NCBI GenBank assembly: GCA_020310875.1
Contig: CM035444.1
Coordinates: forward strand, 16,320,977 to 16,384,976
Direction of reading: 5' to 3'
DNA length: 64,000 bases
DNA from: Ceratopteris richardii
Taxonomy: Eukaryota; Streptophyta; Polypodiopsida; Polypodiales; Pteridaceae
The notes below the pieces were generated by a model that saw nothing but the letters and a program-made list of their open reading frames with translations, ran no database searches and was not told the DNA's origin. The position numbers and the translations under genes were made by a program. Within the stretch, counting starts at the first letter, position 1; each line of letters opens with the position of its first letter. Of this stretch, positions 1 through 9,215 are shown in pieces.

Positions 1-1066
1 TACACATATGAGTCAAAACATATAAGCTGCCTTTCTTTCTCTCAATGCAATTCTTTGTGAAAACCTATGACCAAGTATCATGCAAAACAAGAAACTACTT
101 CTTCTTTAGTCTATCTTCACACAAGATGTTCTTGTAGACTTGTTCTTTGGGTGTAGAGGTTAAAGTAGGAAAGTTATATGGACAAATATAAGAGAAAAAA
201 GAAGTCTAACTTTCCCTTTAGAAATGTTGGACCTTCTTATTCTGCATCTTTCTTCCACTTGATGATGCCAACATCTTCAAACTTCTCTTCCATACCTTTT
301 GTTCTCTTCATCTTGAAGTAGCAAGCACTCTTAACTTCTTCAAATGAATTTTTTTCTTTCTCTAGTGCTAAGATTAAGAGACAAAACAAACATGGTATAT
401 GAATGGAAGTGAATATAAAATCATGTTTTACCATCTCCTCGTATCTCTGAATCAAAAATCTGCTTGAAATGTGATTGATATGAATGAATTCACCAACCTT
501 TTGGCTGAATGCTGAATTACCTTTCTAGTTCAAATTTTGTACCTAGATAAAAAAAAACTCCAACCAACTTACAACACAAGGTTGGCTGAAAACAAAACTC
601 ATATCATCTCCAAATTTGTCTTCTTAGATGAGCTTTCTTGCCATGAAAGAGATTTATCAAAACTCATCTAATCTCCTTGTTCTTGATAGTTTTGATGTAG
701 TTAATGCTTTTACTTTCAAAATAATGAAAGTGTTTGAAAGCACTTCTCCAATCCTTCAAATCTCTTCATAACTGCTCTTCTAAGATATGACCTGCAAATG
801 ATAATCTGATAGTAGAAACCAATACCTGTGATTTTATGTTGATCTAGTTCCTTCATCTTCTTCAAACCATTGTTTTTCCTTGAGTTTGAAGTAGCCATCT
901 CTTCATCAAGTCTTGGTCTTCAAACAATACTTCTATAAAGTATTTTCATACTCTTCCAAAAGTATTCGGCTGCAAACAGATAATCAACTTCATACTCCAC
1001 ACTGAACAAAAAACATGTGACTGAATTGTCTAATTCTCAAATCTCTACTCATCTAGATTAAGTGTG
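1..1066 (-). mobile_element. Internal DNA of Copia-like element B (left part)
   Basis: I infer that this stretch continues the interior of element B, because Gypsy A with perfect 5-bp target duplications separates it from the B leader at 10081-10169. It holds two short minus-strand frames, one at 716-898 beginning MATSNSRKNNGLKK and one at 237-455. Neither shows a gag, protease, integrase or RT motif that I recognise, so the coding content is unassigned. The element could be a non-autonomous LTR element. The rest of B lies off the left edge. Confidence 0.45.
1062..1066. repeat. Target-site duplication GTGTG, left of Gypsy A
   Basis: GTGTG directly precedes the TG end of the left LTR and is repeated at 10081-10085 directly after the right LTR. 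The run is in a GT-rich context, so the exact phase has slight ambiguity. Confidence 0.7.
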
Positions 1067-1671
1067 TGTAGCTCAAGCGTAAGCACCACCTCCTTTACTT
1101 GTCAATCCGTGGAGACGTGAGGATCGATATGAAGACCACAAGCAAGTGAAGGCACAAGTGCATGAGTGAAAGCACACAAACATGCACACACATACACACA
1201 CACGCACAAGGTAAGATCAAAGAGAGGAACAATGGAAAGCTTCGATTGCAAAAGAGTTCTCTTACAAAAGCTCTATTCTCTAACAAGCTAACCCCAAAAA
1301 TGAGCTCTCCAGCTCTTTTTATAGTTTTTTAACTAGTTTTGGCCCGATTCAGACCTAGTTTCTGGCCTAGTTAAAAATTAGGTTCCAGGGCTTATTTGAG
1401 GGCTCAAATGAAGTCTAAAAATTATGAAAATTGGTAGGATGATACTTCTAATACTCCTCAATCTTGAGGACTCCTCGGCTTGAACAAAATGGAGTTACAA
1501 AAATAGAAAATGGTATTTACAATGGTTTTTTAGTGATGAAAATCACTATTTTTATAGGGATTTCTTTTAAAAATTTGACATACACTTCTTGGAGCTCCCT
1601 ACTTGCTCCTTCTTGTGTGTCCACCTCTTTGATGTGCTCTTGTGTTTTGTCCTTGACCTTCAGCTTCAACA
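1067..1671 (-). repeat. 3' LTR of Gypsy A
   Basis: The long direct repeat of 9479-10080. The match is close from about 1090 to 1671 and weaker in the first 20 bases. The right end reads TTCAACA (minus strand TGTTGAA) and abuts a C-rich tract that is the element's polypurine tract. The LTR contains a short ACAC-rich stretch near 1186-1206. Several substitutions against the partner show that the insertion is not recent. Confidence 0.88.
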
Positions 1672-1686
1672 CTCCCCCCCTCTCAA
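1672..1686 (-). other. Polypurine tract of Gypsy A
   Basis: The minus strand reads TTGAGAGGGGGGGAG immediately before the TGTTGAA start of the 3' LTR. This is the expected position and composition of the plus-strand primer of an LTR element, and it fixes the element's orientation. Confidence 0.88.
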
Positions 1687-2026
1687 GTCTGTCATCCCTG
1701 ACAGACCCTTGTTGTAATGGTTGTTCCTTGTAGTGCTTTGAGAGGTCTTGTCTGTTCGGTAGGGACAAGAGCCATCTACCTTCCAAATGTGCCAGGGTTG
1801 GTTGTCCGGTTCTTCATTTTTCACTAAAAGCCTTTGGAAGTTGTTGTCCCTTGGTATGCACTCCTTTCTTAGATTCTAGCATGATTGTGTCGTTGTGAGT
1901 CGCCATTGATGGCCTCTTGATCTTCTTAAGATGATGTTCATAATAATCACGCCAAGTACTAATAACCCATAATGGATGATGGGTAAGTGTGTTCGTGCCT
2001 GGGTTGAGGAAAATATGTGCCTTGTG
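1687..2026 (-). other. Unassigned Gypsy A 3' region
   Basis: This lies between the polypurine tract and the ARGONAUTE-bearing segment. Short minus-strand frames (1814-2029, and one to 1786) show no recognisable domain. It is probably untranslated 3' sequence of the element or a decayed post-integrase ORF. Confidence 0.4.
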
Positions 2027-2100
2027 CACGGCCTTGTAATGTAGCCCTATGCATGCTTACTTGGAAAATGCATCGGAATAAGTATGGTGCAAAAATTGGG
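2027..2100. repeat. Imperfect direct repeat, left copy, beside the AGO fragment
   Basis: It shares the order of GGCC-TGTAATGT-GCCCTAT, a TGCAT/TTGGAAAATGCAT block and GGTGCAAAA with 2895-2965, with small indels. The two copies bracket the ARGONAUTE homology at 2321-2773. Confidence 0.65.
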
Positions 2101-2320
2101 GGTCTTGAGCTAAGTGCTCAAGGGTATGCCGACGAAGAGGTTTCCTAAGCTATCATGGTTATGATGTTTCCAAAGTAGAGGATACTTACCATGGTGAGGC
2201 ATCGATCAATGTTTATCTCGTCCTGTTGTACTCCCGGCATTTGTGATGGACATTGTCGATGAATGTCCGTGTTGAGGATCCACTAATGAAATTCTTTGAG
2301 TGTCTGGTCCTGTCTGCTCT

Positions 2321-2773
2321 CTTCAAAGCAACATTTGCCAAATACCGAGAATTGAATTTCTTTATATTCCGTGACAAACGACATTGGGTAACTACACCAA
2401 GATTAGTTTCACATCTTCTCATTAGCTCACCATAAGTAGAAATCTTCTCATCCAGTATACATACAAGGATTTGCATGGTACCAAAACTATCCCTTGCAGA
2501 TATCTCCTTGGATGCTCTTGTACATATGGTAGTTAAGCATCTCTCAAGTTGCGGACCTTCAAGCTCTTCACTCCTACCATGGTAAGGGGGAACCATAGTT
2601 GTGGATGCCATGTTCATGCCAAGTTCTTGACATCTTCCAGATAAGGCAGCAATTACATCATCTGCTAGCTGAGACACACTTCTATCAAAACTGATAAATG
2701 CCCAGTAATCAATGGTTCAATCTTCAACTAAGCATGACTCATTCATGTTCCATGAGCGAAACCTGGGAACAAG
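2321..2773 (-). pseudogene. ARGONAUTE fragment (pre-MID/MID) carried in Gypsy A
   Basis: Read on the minus strand, this encodes about 150 codons that align in order with plant ARGONAUTE proteins. It begins near the conserved WNM motif (codons at about 2752-2744), passes the strand equivalent to WxxINFSR (here YWAFISFDR), then a helix ending QELGM, then the MID block with ILVCILDE, YGELMRRCETNLG, VVTQC and YLANVALK. ARGONAUTE MID domains bind the 5' end of the guide RNA. One in-frame TGA lies just before TIDYW, and homology stops after VALK, before the GGRN and PIWI parts, so it cannot be a working protein. TTCCCAG at the upstream edge looks like a splice acceptor, so the source may have been genomic DNA; otherwise I see no intron in the block. 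It lies in the element's sense orientation between integrase and 3' LTR. The subfamily (AGO1/5/10-like rather than AGO4-like, from the CETNLG block) is my judgement. Confidence 0.85.
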
Positions 2774-2894
2774 TTCTTTCTCTCTCTCTCTTTTTTTTTT
2801 GGGAACAATGTCACAAAACAAGAAGACAAAGTTTAGTATCAAAAAATGGTTTACATGTGTCAATGTGCTCTCGTGCATGGGACTCTCAATTGTG

Positions 2895-2965
2895 TCTATG
2901 CATGGCCATGTAATGTGGCCCTATATTAATGCATACTTTGGAAATGCATGACCTGAATGGTGCAA
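2895..2965. repeat. Imperfect direct repeat, right copy, beside the AGO fragment
   Basis: Partner of 2027-2100. Both copies carry the GGCC-TGTAATGT-GCCCTAT block followed by a GGAAATGCAT and GGTGCAAAA block. A duplication that flanks a captured segment may reflect the way it was acquired or a later duplication of the element's own 3' sequence. Confidence 0.65.
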
Positions 2966-3165
2966 AAGACAAGGTTGTGCAAGGACCACATGGTTCTCGC
3001 TCGTCAAGGCTTTCAATGTTATTTGCGGATGTTGATGCCGACTTTGGTGGAGGTATCCATTGGGTCTCGAACTGATGTAATCCTCTTTATTGGAGTCCAT
3101 TTTAGAATAGCATTTGGCACTGTAGAGATCACTTCAGCCATCTTCCTCTTTGGATGCTTTTTGAA

Positions 3166-3760
3166 TTATGGTATCCAGTGTGATTGGCGCCTTGGTTCGG
3201 TGGAGGCTACTTGTACTTTTGGCTTCCAAACCCATACCCTTTTTACACGTCTTCCTACTATGGTTGAAGAGGTGATTTGATTTTCTTTCAATCTTTGTAT
3301 GTGGTTCTTACCCTTTTCGCTTTGTGGCTTCTTTGTTGAGACCTTTCGCATGTGGGAGAACATAGGTTGTTGTGGATGTAAGAACTTCTTAGGTACCCAC
3401 ATCTCTAATCGCCCTTGTTGAGCTGCAGCTAATTTCTTAGGCACCCAAATTTGTCAGATATCTCGTGGTTGAGCTTGTCCAAGCTTCTTCCTTTGTCTTC
3501 TGGCCTGGTTGGCTTGCCTGGATGGGATTTGTGGGGGCAAGGCTGGTGGTTGCTCTCCTTTGCGTACCTAGATCTGCTTCATGCTCGGAACCACTTTCTT
3601 GTTGAAGGGTGTCTTTCTATTTGCTATAGCAGTTGTCTTGAATTGTTGTGCTTGCTTCTGAGGTTGAACTACTATGGATGCTTTACTCTTCAAAAAAGAA
3701 GGAGGGTTTGCTTGCCTTTGCGACTGTCCTTCCATGATTGAGTCATTCTAGATCATAGAG
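3166..3760 (-). pseudogene. Lys/Gln-rich ORF remnant with repeated WVPK motifs
   Basis: On the minus strand a frame from about 3750 down to 3166, with two stops, encodes a basic, Gln-rich product. It contains the repeated motif QIWVPKKL, LEMWVPKKF and RVWVWKPKV, spaced about 20 to 60 residues apart. Similar WVPK repeats occur near zinc knuckles in some plant retroelement gag or ORF1 proteins, but no zinc knuckle is visible here. It lies between integrase and the ARGONAUTE fragment, so it is either a decayed extra ORF of Gypsy A or another captured piece. Confidence 0.4.
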
Positions 3761-3939
3761 CTTTTGACACATACAACATCTTGCTCGTGAAGATTAATCT
3801 TAGAGGAACTAAGAGAGTGTGTGGTGCCATGATCTGTGTCAATGACTTGAGAAGTAGTTATGCCCGATTTTTGGCACATATCCATGTGATATTTTGGGGC
3901 TTTTGAGTTGACATCTAGGCCTAGTCGCCTTAACTTATT

Positions 3940-4449
3940 TCACCTAATACGCTCTCTGGCCTCTGCCTGTGCTTCTTCCCTCACCCTTAACTCCTCTTCT
4001 TTTCGCTTCTTAGCACTGTTGAGTCTCGTAAGCATATCCTCTATAAGAGGTTCTTGGTATAACTTGACTCTACATCCACTAATATAGTTTGGCAAGATAT
4101 CTCCTTCTAAAGTGGCCAATTGAACTGCACCGCTAGTGGAAATTTTATTAATGATCATGGGTCCGTATCCTCTTTTTTCCAACTTACGGGCATGTTGCTT
4201 TAGCGTATAAACCGGCACTAGGTCTCCCTCTTTCAATCCTTTATCTTTGATGTGTGCATCAAAGTATGCCTTTTGTCTTTTCTTTGCAGCATAGATGCCT
4301 GCTGCCGCGCGTAGCCTCGTCTCACCTAAGCGTTCTAGATCGAAGATCCTAGAGGACAATTCATGTCCATTCCACTCATGCTCTTGTGCTACTTTTAAGG
4401 CTAGGATGAGGAAGTCCAAAGGTAGCACAGCATTCTGTCCGAAGACCAT
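3940..4449 (-). pseudogene. Gypsy A integrase C-terminal part
   Basis: This frame begins at the conserved MVFGQNAVLPLD region that follows the catalytic core of Gypsy integrases. It continues through a helical segment (ELSSRIFDLERLGETRL) and a small barrel-like DNA-binding region (LKEGDLVPVYTLKQHARKLEKRGYGP interrupted here for length), then ends in a charged Glu/Arg-rich tail. No chromodomain is apparent. It is out of frame with the core at 4650-5948, and the segment between them (4450-4650) holds the catalytic Glu (in [10 protein letters not shown], near 4583) in a third frame. Confidence 0.8.
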
Positions 4450-5948
4450 CTGAAATGGGGTGGTGTTGAGTACCGTTTTGTAGGCAACTCGATAAGCCCA
4501 AACAGCATGATGAAGTTGTTTGTCCCAATCAGAGCGTTTATTATTTACCAGTTTGTCAATACGTTACAGAGGATCTTATTGGTGCTTTCGGCTTGTCCGT
4601 TAGCTTGTGGGTGATAAGGGGCAGACTTCTTATGTATCACCAAGAACTCTTAGAGAAGATTTTCAATGACTTCATTCAAGAAGTGTGTGCCTCTATCTCT
4701 CACTAACTCTATTGGTAGCCCATATCTCGTGAACACATTCTCGAATAAGAACGTAGCCGTAGTCTGAGCATCATTCTTTGTTGTGGCTTTCACTTCTACC
4801 CACTTTGTAAGGTAATCTGTGGCTACAATAATATACTCTACATGGGAGTTTCTAGCTGGGGGGTTAATAGGACCTATGAAGTCTATGCCCCACTTCGAAA
4901 ATGCACGCCCTCCCATCATTGGCCTCAAAGGCATCTCGTCTTTTCTAACTGGATATTGTGCACGTTGGCATGTGTCACATTTCTTCACATAGGTATGAGC
5001 ATCCATATGAAGAGTGGGCCACCAAAGTCCTGAGAATAGAATGGTCTTGATTACTCGATCAAGACCAAAGTGTCCACTTGCAACACCGCTGTGTGCAGTT
5101 TCTAAGACTTTCAAATAGTCTGATTCGTGAACGCACAATCTTAGATAACCATCCTTGCCTCTTCGATATAAGTTGTCTCCAACTAAAGCATAGTCCTGAG
5201 CCTCTTGCTCCATGCTTCGTCTTCTTGCTAGACTAGCCTCTTTGGGTAAGGTTCCCGATCTCATAAACTCTACCAATGGAGCACTCCAATCAGGAATTAA
5301 TGACACTTGATAAAGGGTGGCATGCTCCACTGGTGGTCTCTCTCTGCACATTGGACAATTCTTAATCCACTCATGTATTTCTTTGTCCATCCTAGGCCAA
5401 TACACTCCTAAACGTTTTAGATTTTGTAACGTGTGCTGTTTAGAATAATGATTTCCTAGCAATCCTTCATGAGCTTGTTGCAACCAACTACTATGTTCAT
5501 CGTCCTCAACGCAACAAGCTAATACACCCTCAGTATCTTGTTTGTACATGCTTCCTGCCAATATGTGATATTTTTGTGATTTTACAATTTCTTCTTGTGA
5601 TGTTTTCACATTCTTATTTGCGGGTCCGAAGGTGAGGACTGATACCAACTTATTTGCCCATTTAGGAACAACCTCCAAATTGAACAGATAAGCGTCGGGT
5701 AGGTCATCAGGCACTCCTTGAGGTGACTCTCCTGAAGTAATGCGAGAAAGGTGATCTGCCCGGAGGTGGGTTCTACCTTTCCTAACAATGACTTCAAAGT
5801 CATATTCCATTAGTAAGAGGAACCATCTTACTAAGCATCCTATATTGCAACGTTTATTGACCAAATATAACAAAGCTTGATGATCAGTGAAAAACTTGAA
5901 CTTGTTGGCCAATAAATATTGTCTAAACTTCTTCACAGCATAAACCAT
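4450..5948 (-). pseudogene. Gypsy A RNase H end and integrase with two zinc modules
   Basis: The long frame 4650-5948 (432 codons) starts in the RNase H domain (FFTDHQALLYLVN) and ends in the integrase core. The linker ends at HLSRI. Two successive H-H-C-C zinc-binding modules follow, one with HEGLLGNH and CPMC and a second with HSGVASGH and CDTC, each preceded by a similar strand segment (SMYKQDTEG and NLYRRGKDG). The core has its first Asp in GIDFIGP and its second in RDRGTHF; the usual Ser before that Asp is replaced. A stop at 4650 and a frameshift near 4560 separate the last part, which still has the catalytic Glu. Integrase inserts the cDNA into the host chromosome. Confidence 0.87.
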
Positions 5949-5999
5949 GCCTAAGCCCTCTCGCTCGGTGGTGGTATAGTTTCGTTCAGCTGCACTTAG

Positions 6000-6281
6000 C
6001 TATCTGCTAGTGTATGCTATGGGTAAATCTAAATTTCCTTCACCTGTGGGTTGTGCTAGTACACATCCTATGGCATGATTGGATGCATCCACATGGACAT
6101 GGAATGGCTTATTCCAATCAAGAGTGGTCAGTATTGGTGTTGTGCACAAACATTTCTTCAGTTCATTGAAAGAATTCTCGCATTCGTCGTTCCACTCAAA
6201 ATTCAACAACAAGGCATAAAGGGGTCTAGCTATGATCGCGTACATGTGGATAAACCTACGGTAATATCCACAATGGCCCAT
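6000..6281 (-). pseudogene. Gypsy A RT connection and start of RNase H
   Basis: It encodes the stretch between RT and RNase H: YYRRFI, then FEWNDECENSFNELKKCL, then the RNase H first strand FHVHVDASNHAIGCVLAQ with its catalytic Asp. It continues, after a stop, into 5948. The order and motifs are those of Ty3/Gypsy Pol proteins. RNase H degrades the RNA template during reverse transcription. Confidence 0.85.
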
Positions 6282-6437
6282 AAAGGCTTGTACCTCTTTA
6301 ACATTCCTTGGCCTTGGCAGCTCCGCTATGGATCATACCTTATCTTCATCTGTTGAGATTCCATTCTTAGAAACAATATGACCTAAGATTTTACTTTGAC
6401 GCACCATGAACACACACTTTTCTGGATTCAGACACAC

Positions 6438-6713
6438 TCAATATTCTCTACACTTGTTGAAGATTTGTCTGAGCTTAGGGATGTGAAATCTTCTTTCTTG
6501 GGAATGAGCACATAAATCATCCACATACACTTCTAAGCTCTTTCGCAAGAAATCTTTGAAGACATGACACATGAGCCTTTGGAATGTTGCAAGTGCATTG
6601 GTGAGCCCAAATGGCATCACACGAAATGCAAAGATTCCCCACTCTGTGGCAAAAGCTGTTTTGTGTTGATCTTCTGGGGCAATGGCTACTTGATTGTAAC
6701 CTGAAAATCCCAC
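6438..6713 (-). pseudogene. Gypsy A reverse transcriptase, palm fragment
   Basis: It contains the RT block GYNQVAIAPEDQHKTAF, then FRVMPFGLTNA, and the catalytic YVDD in LEVYVDDLCAHS, so the active-site motif is intact. The fingers region and protease are absent: within about 60 bases upstream the sequence is already gag. This points to an internal deletion joining gag to the middle of RT. A minus-strand stop interrupts the frame after this block. Confidence 0.87.
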
Positions 6714-6761
6714 TTGTTTGGCTGGTGTGGGTAACTCTGGAGCAGCGCATCTTTCTAGGTA

Positions 6762-7223
6762 CTATTTGAACCTTCTACCTGCTAGTCGCACTATTTCTTG
6801 GGGTGTCTGCTTGAAACTGTGGATCAAAGATGATGTGTTATGCCTGATACCACTCTTGGAAAATTCTACAATGAATTCGTCTAGCAGCTGACCTATATCG
6901 CGATAGTTGCGACTACTCAATGGTTGAAACCAAGCTAAGGCAGTGCGCTTAAGAGTCAAACCAAATGCCTCATACTGGGTGAACAAATCCTCAACCTGTT
7001 CAACTCTTAACACTTGTTTGAACTCGGCCACATGATCATAAGGATCTCTTGTCCCGTCAAAATAATTCTTCATTGCCTTGATCACTTGAGTGGGTCTAAC
7101 GGTTCTTGTGTGCTCTCGGGGTCTAGGCAATGGAAAATCATGCTCATCTCTTTGTTGCCTATGTGCTTGATGTCTCTCCCTTTCAGGCCTTTCATTTTCA
7201 AATCCTGATCTATTTATGCCCAC
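6762..7223 (-). pseudogene. Gypsy A gag (Retrotrans_gag domain), 3'-truncated
   Basis: A charged N-terminal stretch rich in Arg and Glu is followed by the retrotransposon gag fold: YFDGTRDPYDHVAEFKQVL, LTLKRTALAWFQPL and a helix FIVEFSKSG. Gag forms the virus-like particle that packages the element's RNA. The zinc knuckle expected downstream is missing because the gag-RT deletion begins at about 6760. The upstream 268-codon ORF may have been in the same protein originally; stops near 7302 now separate them. Confidence 0.82.
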
Positions 7224-7301
7224 AGTGCGTGCAAAACTAACCTCATGTCTCTCTCTATTTCTTTCTCTCTAGGCTTCATGAGCTTGGGATGATCCTACTC
7301 C

Positions 7302-8108
7302 TTAGAGGCCATGGGACACATTGGATCTTGGTGGAGGGAAAATCAATTCACTCTTCCAAGTATATGCATGTCTATCATGTTCCGTTACCAAGAAATTTTT
7401 CTCTGATGTGTTATCCAAGTAGACAACTTTGCCTAGTATCTTTGGATCCTTGAACTCATAGATGATGACTATGCCCAATTGGCTAGGTTGATCTGGCTTG
7501 AATCTCCAAAAGGCTTCGTCTATTTCTCTATTCAAGAATAGTTCTATGCTTTTGTTGTCTTGAGGGATCCAGTCTGGAGTGATCACCCTGGTCAAAACTG
7601 ACTTACCTCTAGGAGTCTGGGGTCCTTGTCCTACATTTCCTTGTTCTAGGTCTCGTATCTCATTCTCTGGAATGACATTTCCAAACTCATCAGTCCTATC
7701 TGGTAGGTTGGTGACCACATACATGGTTCCTTCCTTATCAATGTATGAACCCTCTTCGAACTTGACCATCGGGTGTTCAAGTCCAAAGGGTTGATTTGGA
7801 TTTTTGAGTTGGACCACTGATCGCCTCAGACCATCCTCATAGATGCGAGCACCTAATCGGTTGGTCCGAATATATTCCAATTGTGTCTTATAGGGACCTT
7901 TTGGTGTTTGTAGATGGGCAGTTCCTGAGTCAGCTGCAAGTTTCCCCATGCTAAAAGACATTTCTGAGTCACTTGTGTCAGAGTTTAGTACGTAAGGACA
8001 ACCACTTAGTTGTTGTGCCCAAGACTTAGTTGTATGGTTGACACTAGACTGAGAAGATCTAATGCTTTGTCTATCTTTGCCTAGGTGTCTACAAGATCTC
8101 AAGTTCAT
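7302..8108 (-). CDS. Unrecognised 268-codon ORF upstream of Gypsy A gag
   Basis: It is an uninterrupted frame starting MNLRSCRHLGKD and ending 80 bases before the gag frame. The product has a Ser-rich basic N-terminus (residues 1-50), a middle part with YVVTNLPDRTDEFG, and a C-terminal part with EAFWRFKPDQPSQLG and a final YTWKSELIFPPP. I recognise no domain. Its position between leader and gag recalls the extra ORF1 of Tat/Ogre Gypsy elements, or it may be an N-terminal gag domain. That it has stayed open while pol is broken may be chance. Confidence 0.5.
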   Translation of the reverse strand: MNLRSCRHLGKDRQSIRSSQSSVNHTTKSWAQQLSGCPYVLNSDTSDSEMSFSMGKLAADSGTAHLQTPKGPYKTQLEYIRTNRLGARIYEDGLRRSVVQLKNPNQPFGLEHPMVKFEEGSYIDKEGTMYVVTNLPDRTDEFGNVIPENEIRDLEQGNVGQGPQTPRGKSVLTRVITPDWIPQDNKSIELFLNREIDEAFWRFKPDQPSQLGIVIIYEFKDPKILGKVVYLDNTSEKNFLVTEHDRHAYTWKSELIFPPPRSNVSHGL

Positions 8109-8384
8109 AAGCTTTGGTTAAGAGTCCAAAATTTCCCCTTGGTATGGTTCAAAATCCTTTGGAGTCCCCTTGGTTCCCTAGTCCCACCTTAGGGTCAACT
8201 TCAAATTAGTCTATCTACAAATCAATGCATTATTCTTATAAAAAAGAGTTGAAGCCGTGTAGGATTCAAAACGAGTTTTCCCATGAGCTATAGAGCTCAA
8301 AAAATGAACTTTGGATGAAAAAGTTATGTCAAATCAGGCTCCTAGGGGTCAAAACAAGCAAACAGGACCTTTTGGAAAAATCAC

Positions 8385-9215
8385 GATTTTGTGTGAAAAT
8401 TGCGATTTTGTGAAATCAAGAGAATCACGATGCTGTGAATCTCAAGAGAATCGCGATGTTGTGAATCTCAAAAGAATCGCGATGCTATGAATCTCAAGAG
8501 AATCGCGATGCTGTGAATCCCAAGAGAATCGCGATGCTGTGAATCTCAAGAGAATCACGATGCTGTGAATCTCAAGAGAATCGCGATGCTTTGAATCTCA
8601 AGAGAATTGCGATGCTATGAAATCAAGAGAATCATGATGCTGTGAATCTCAAGAGAATCGCGATGCTGTGAATCTCAAGAGAATCGCGATGCTGTGAATC
8701 TCAAGAGAATCGCAATGCTAAGCACCTATGAAAATTGCGATTCTGAAAACTAGACAATCGCGATGTTGTGAGACAATCACGATGCTGAGTCGAGCTTGAA
8801 AATCGTGTTTTGAAAATCGCGATTTTGTACCTTAGTGAAAATCGTGTTTTCAGAGAATCGTGTTTTTGAAAATCGCGATTGCCAACAGAGAATCGTGTTT
8901 GATCACAATCGTGTTTTTGGCTGAAAATTGTGATTTGTGAGAATCGTGATTTTGAGCTCACTGAAAATCATGTCTTCTCAGAATCGTGTTTTTTGAGAAA
9001 TTTAGAGAATCGTGATTTTGAGCACAACCAAAGAATCGTGTTTTTGAAAAAATTAGGGAATCGCAATTCTGAGCACAACTAGAGAATCGCGATTCTGAGA
9101 ATGATCTCAGAATCGTGTTTCCTTCAGAGAGCTTTTAAGTAGGAAATAGAAAATCGTGATTTAAAAAAAAAATTGAATTTTTCACAGAATCGCGATTTTC
9201 ATCACAGAATCGTGT
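8385..9215. repeat. AATCGCGATT-type tandem array in Gypsy A leader
   Basis: From about 8411 to 8725 about twelve copies of a 26-bp unit follow one another, each with AGAATCGCGATGCTGTGAAT or a one- to three-base variant. From there to about 9215 the array decays into irregular spaced copies of AATCGCGATT and AATCGTGTTT. The core AATCGCGATT is a perfect palindrome with two CpGs. The array lies between the 5' LTR and the first ORF. TCGCGA to TCACGA and TCGTGT variants look like CpG to TpG/CpA decay, as expected after cytosine methylation. Confidence 0.9.

Noticed and set aside
2190..2320. Continuation of ARGONAUTE into the PIWI domain
   Set aside because: In another minus frame, DPQHGHSSTMSI faintly recalls the THP-x-x-G-x-SSPSI motif of PIWI, but the match is too short and the bridging sequence is missing. 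I do not extend the AGO call to it.
5606..5803. A separate small minus-strand ORF
   Set aside because: It is a shadow frame of the Gypsy A RNase H/integrase sequence.
8385..8725. A CRISPR-like array
   Set aside because: The units are directly tandem at 26 bp with no unique spacers, and this is plant nuclear DNA inside a retrotransposon.
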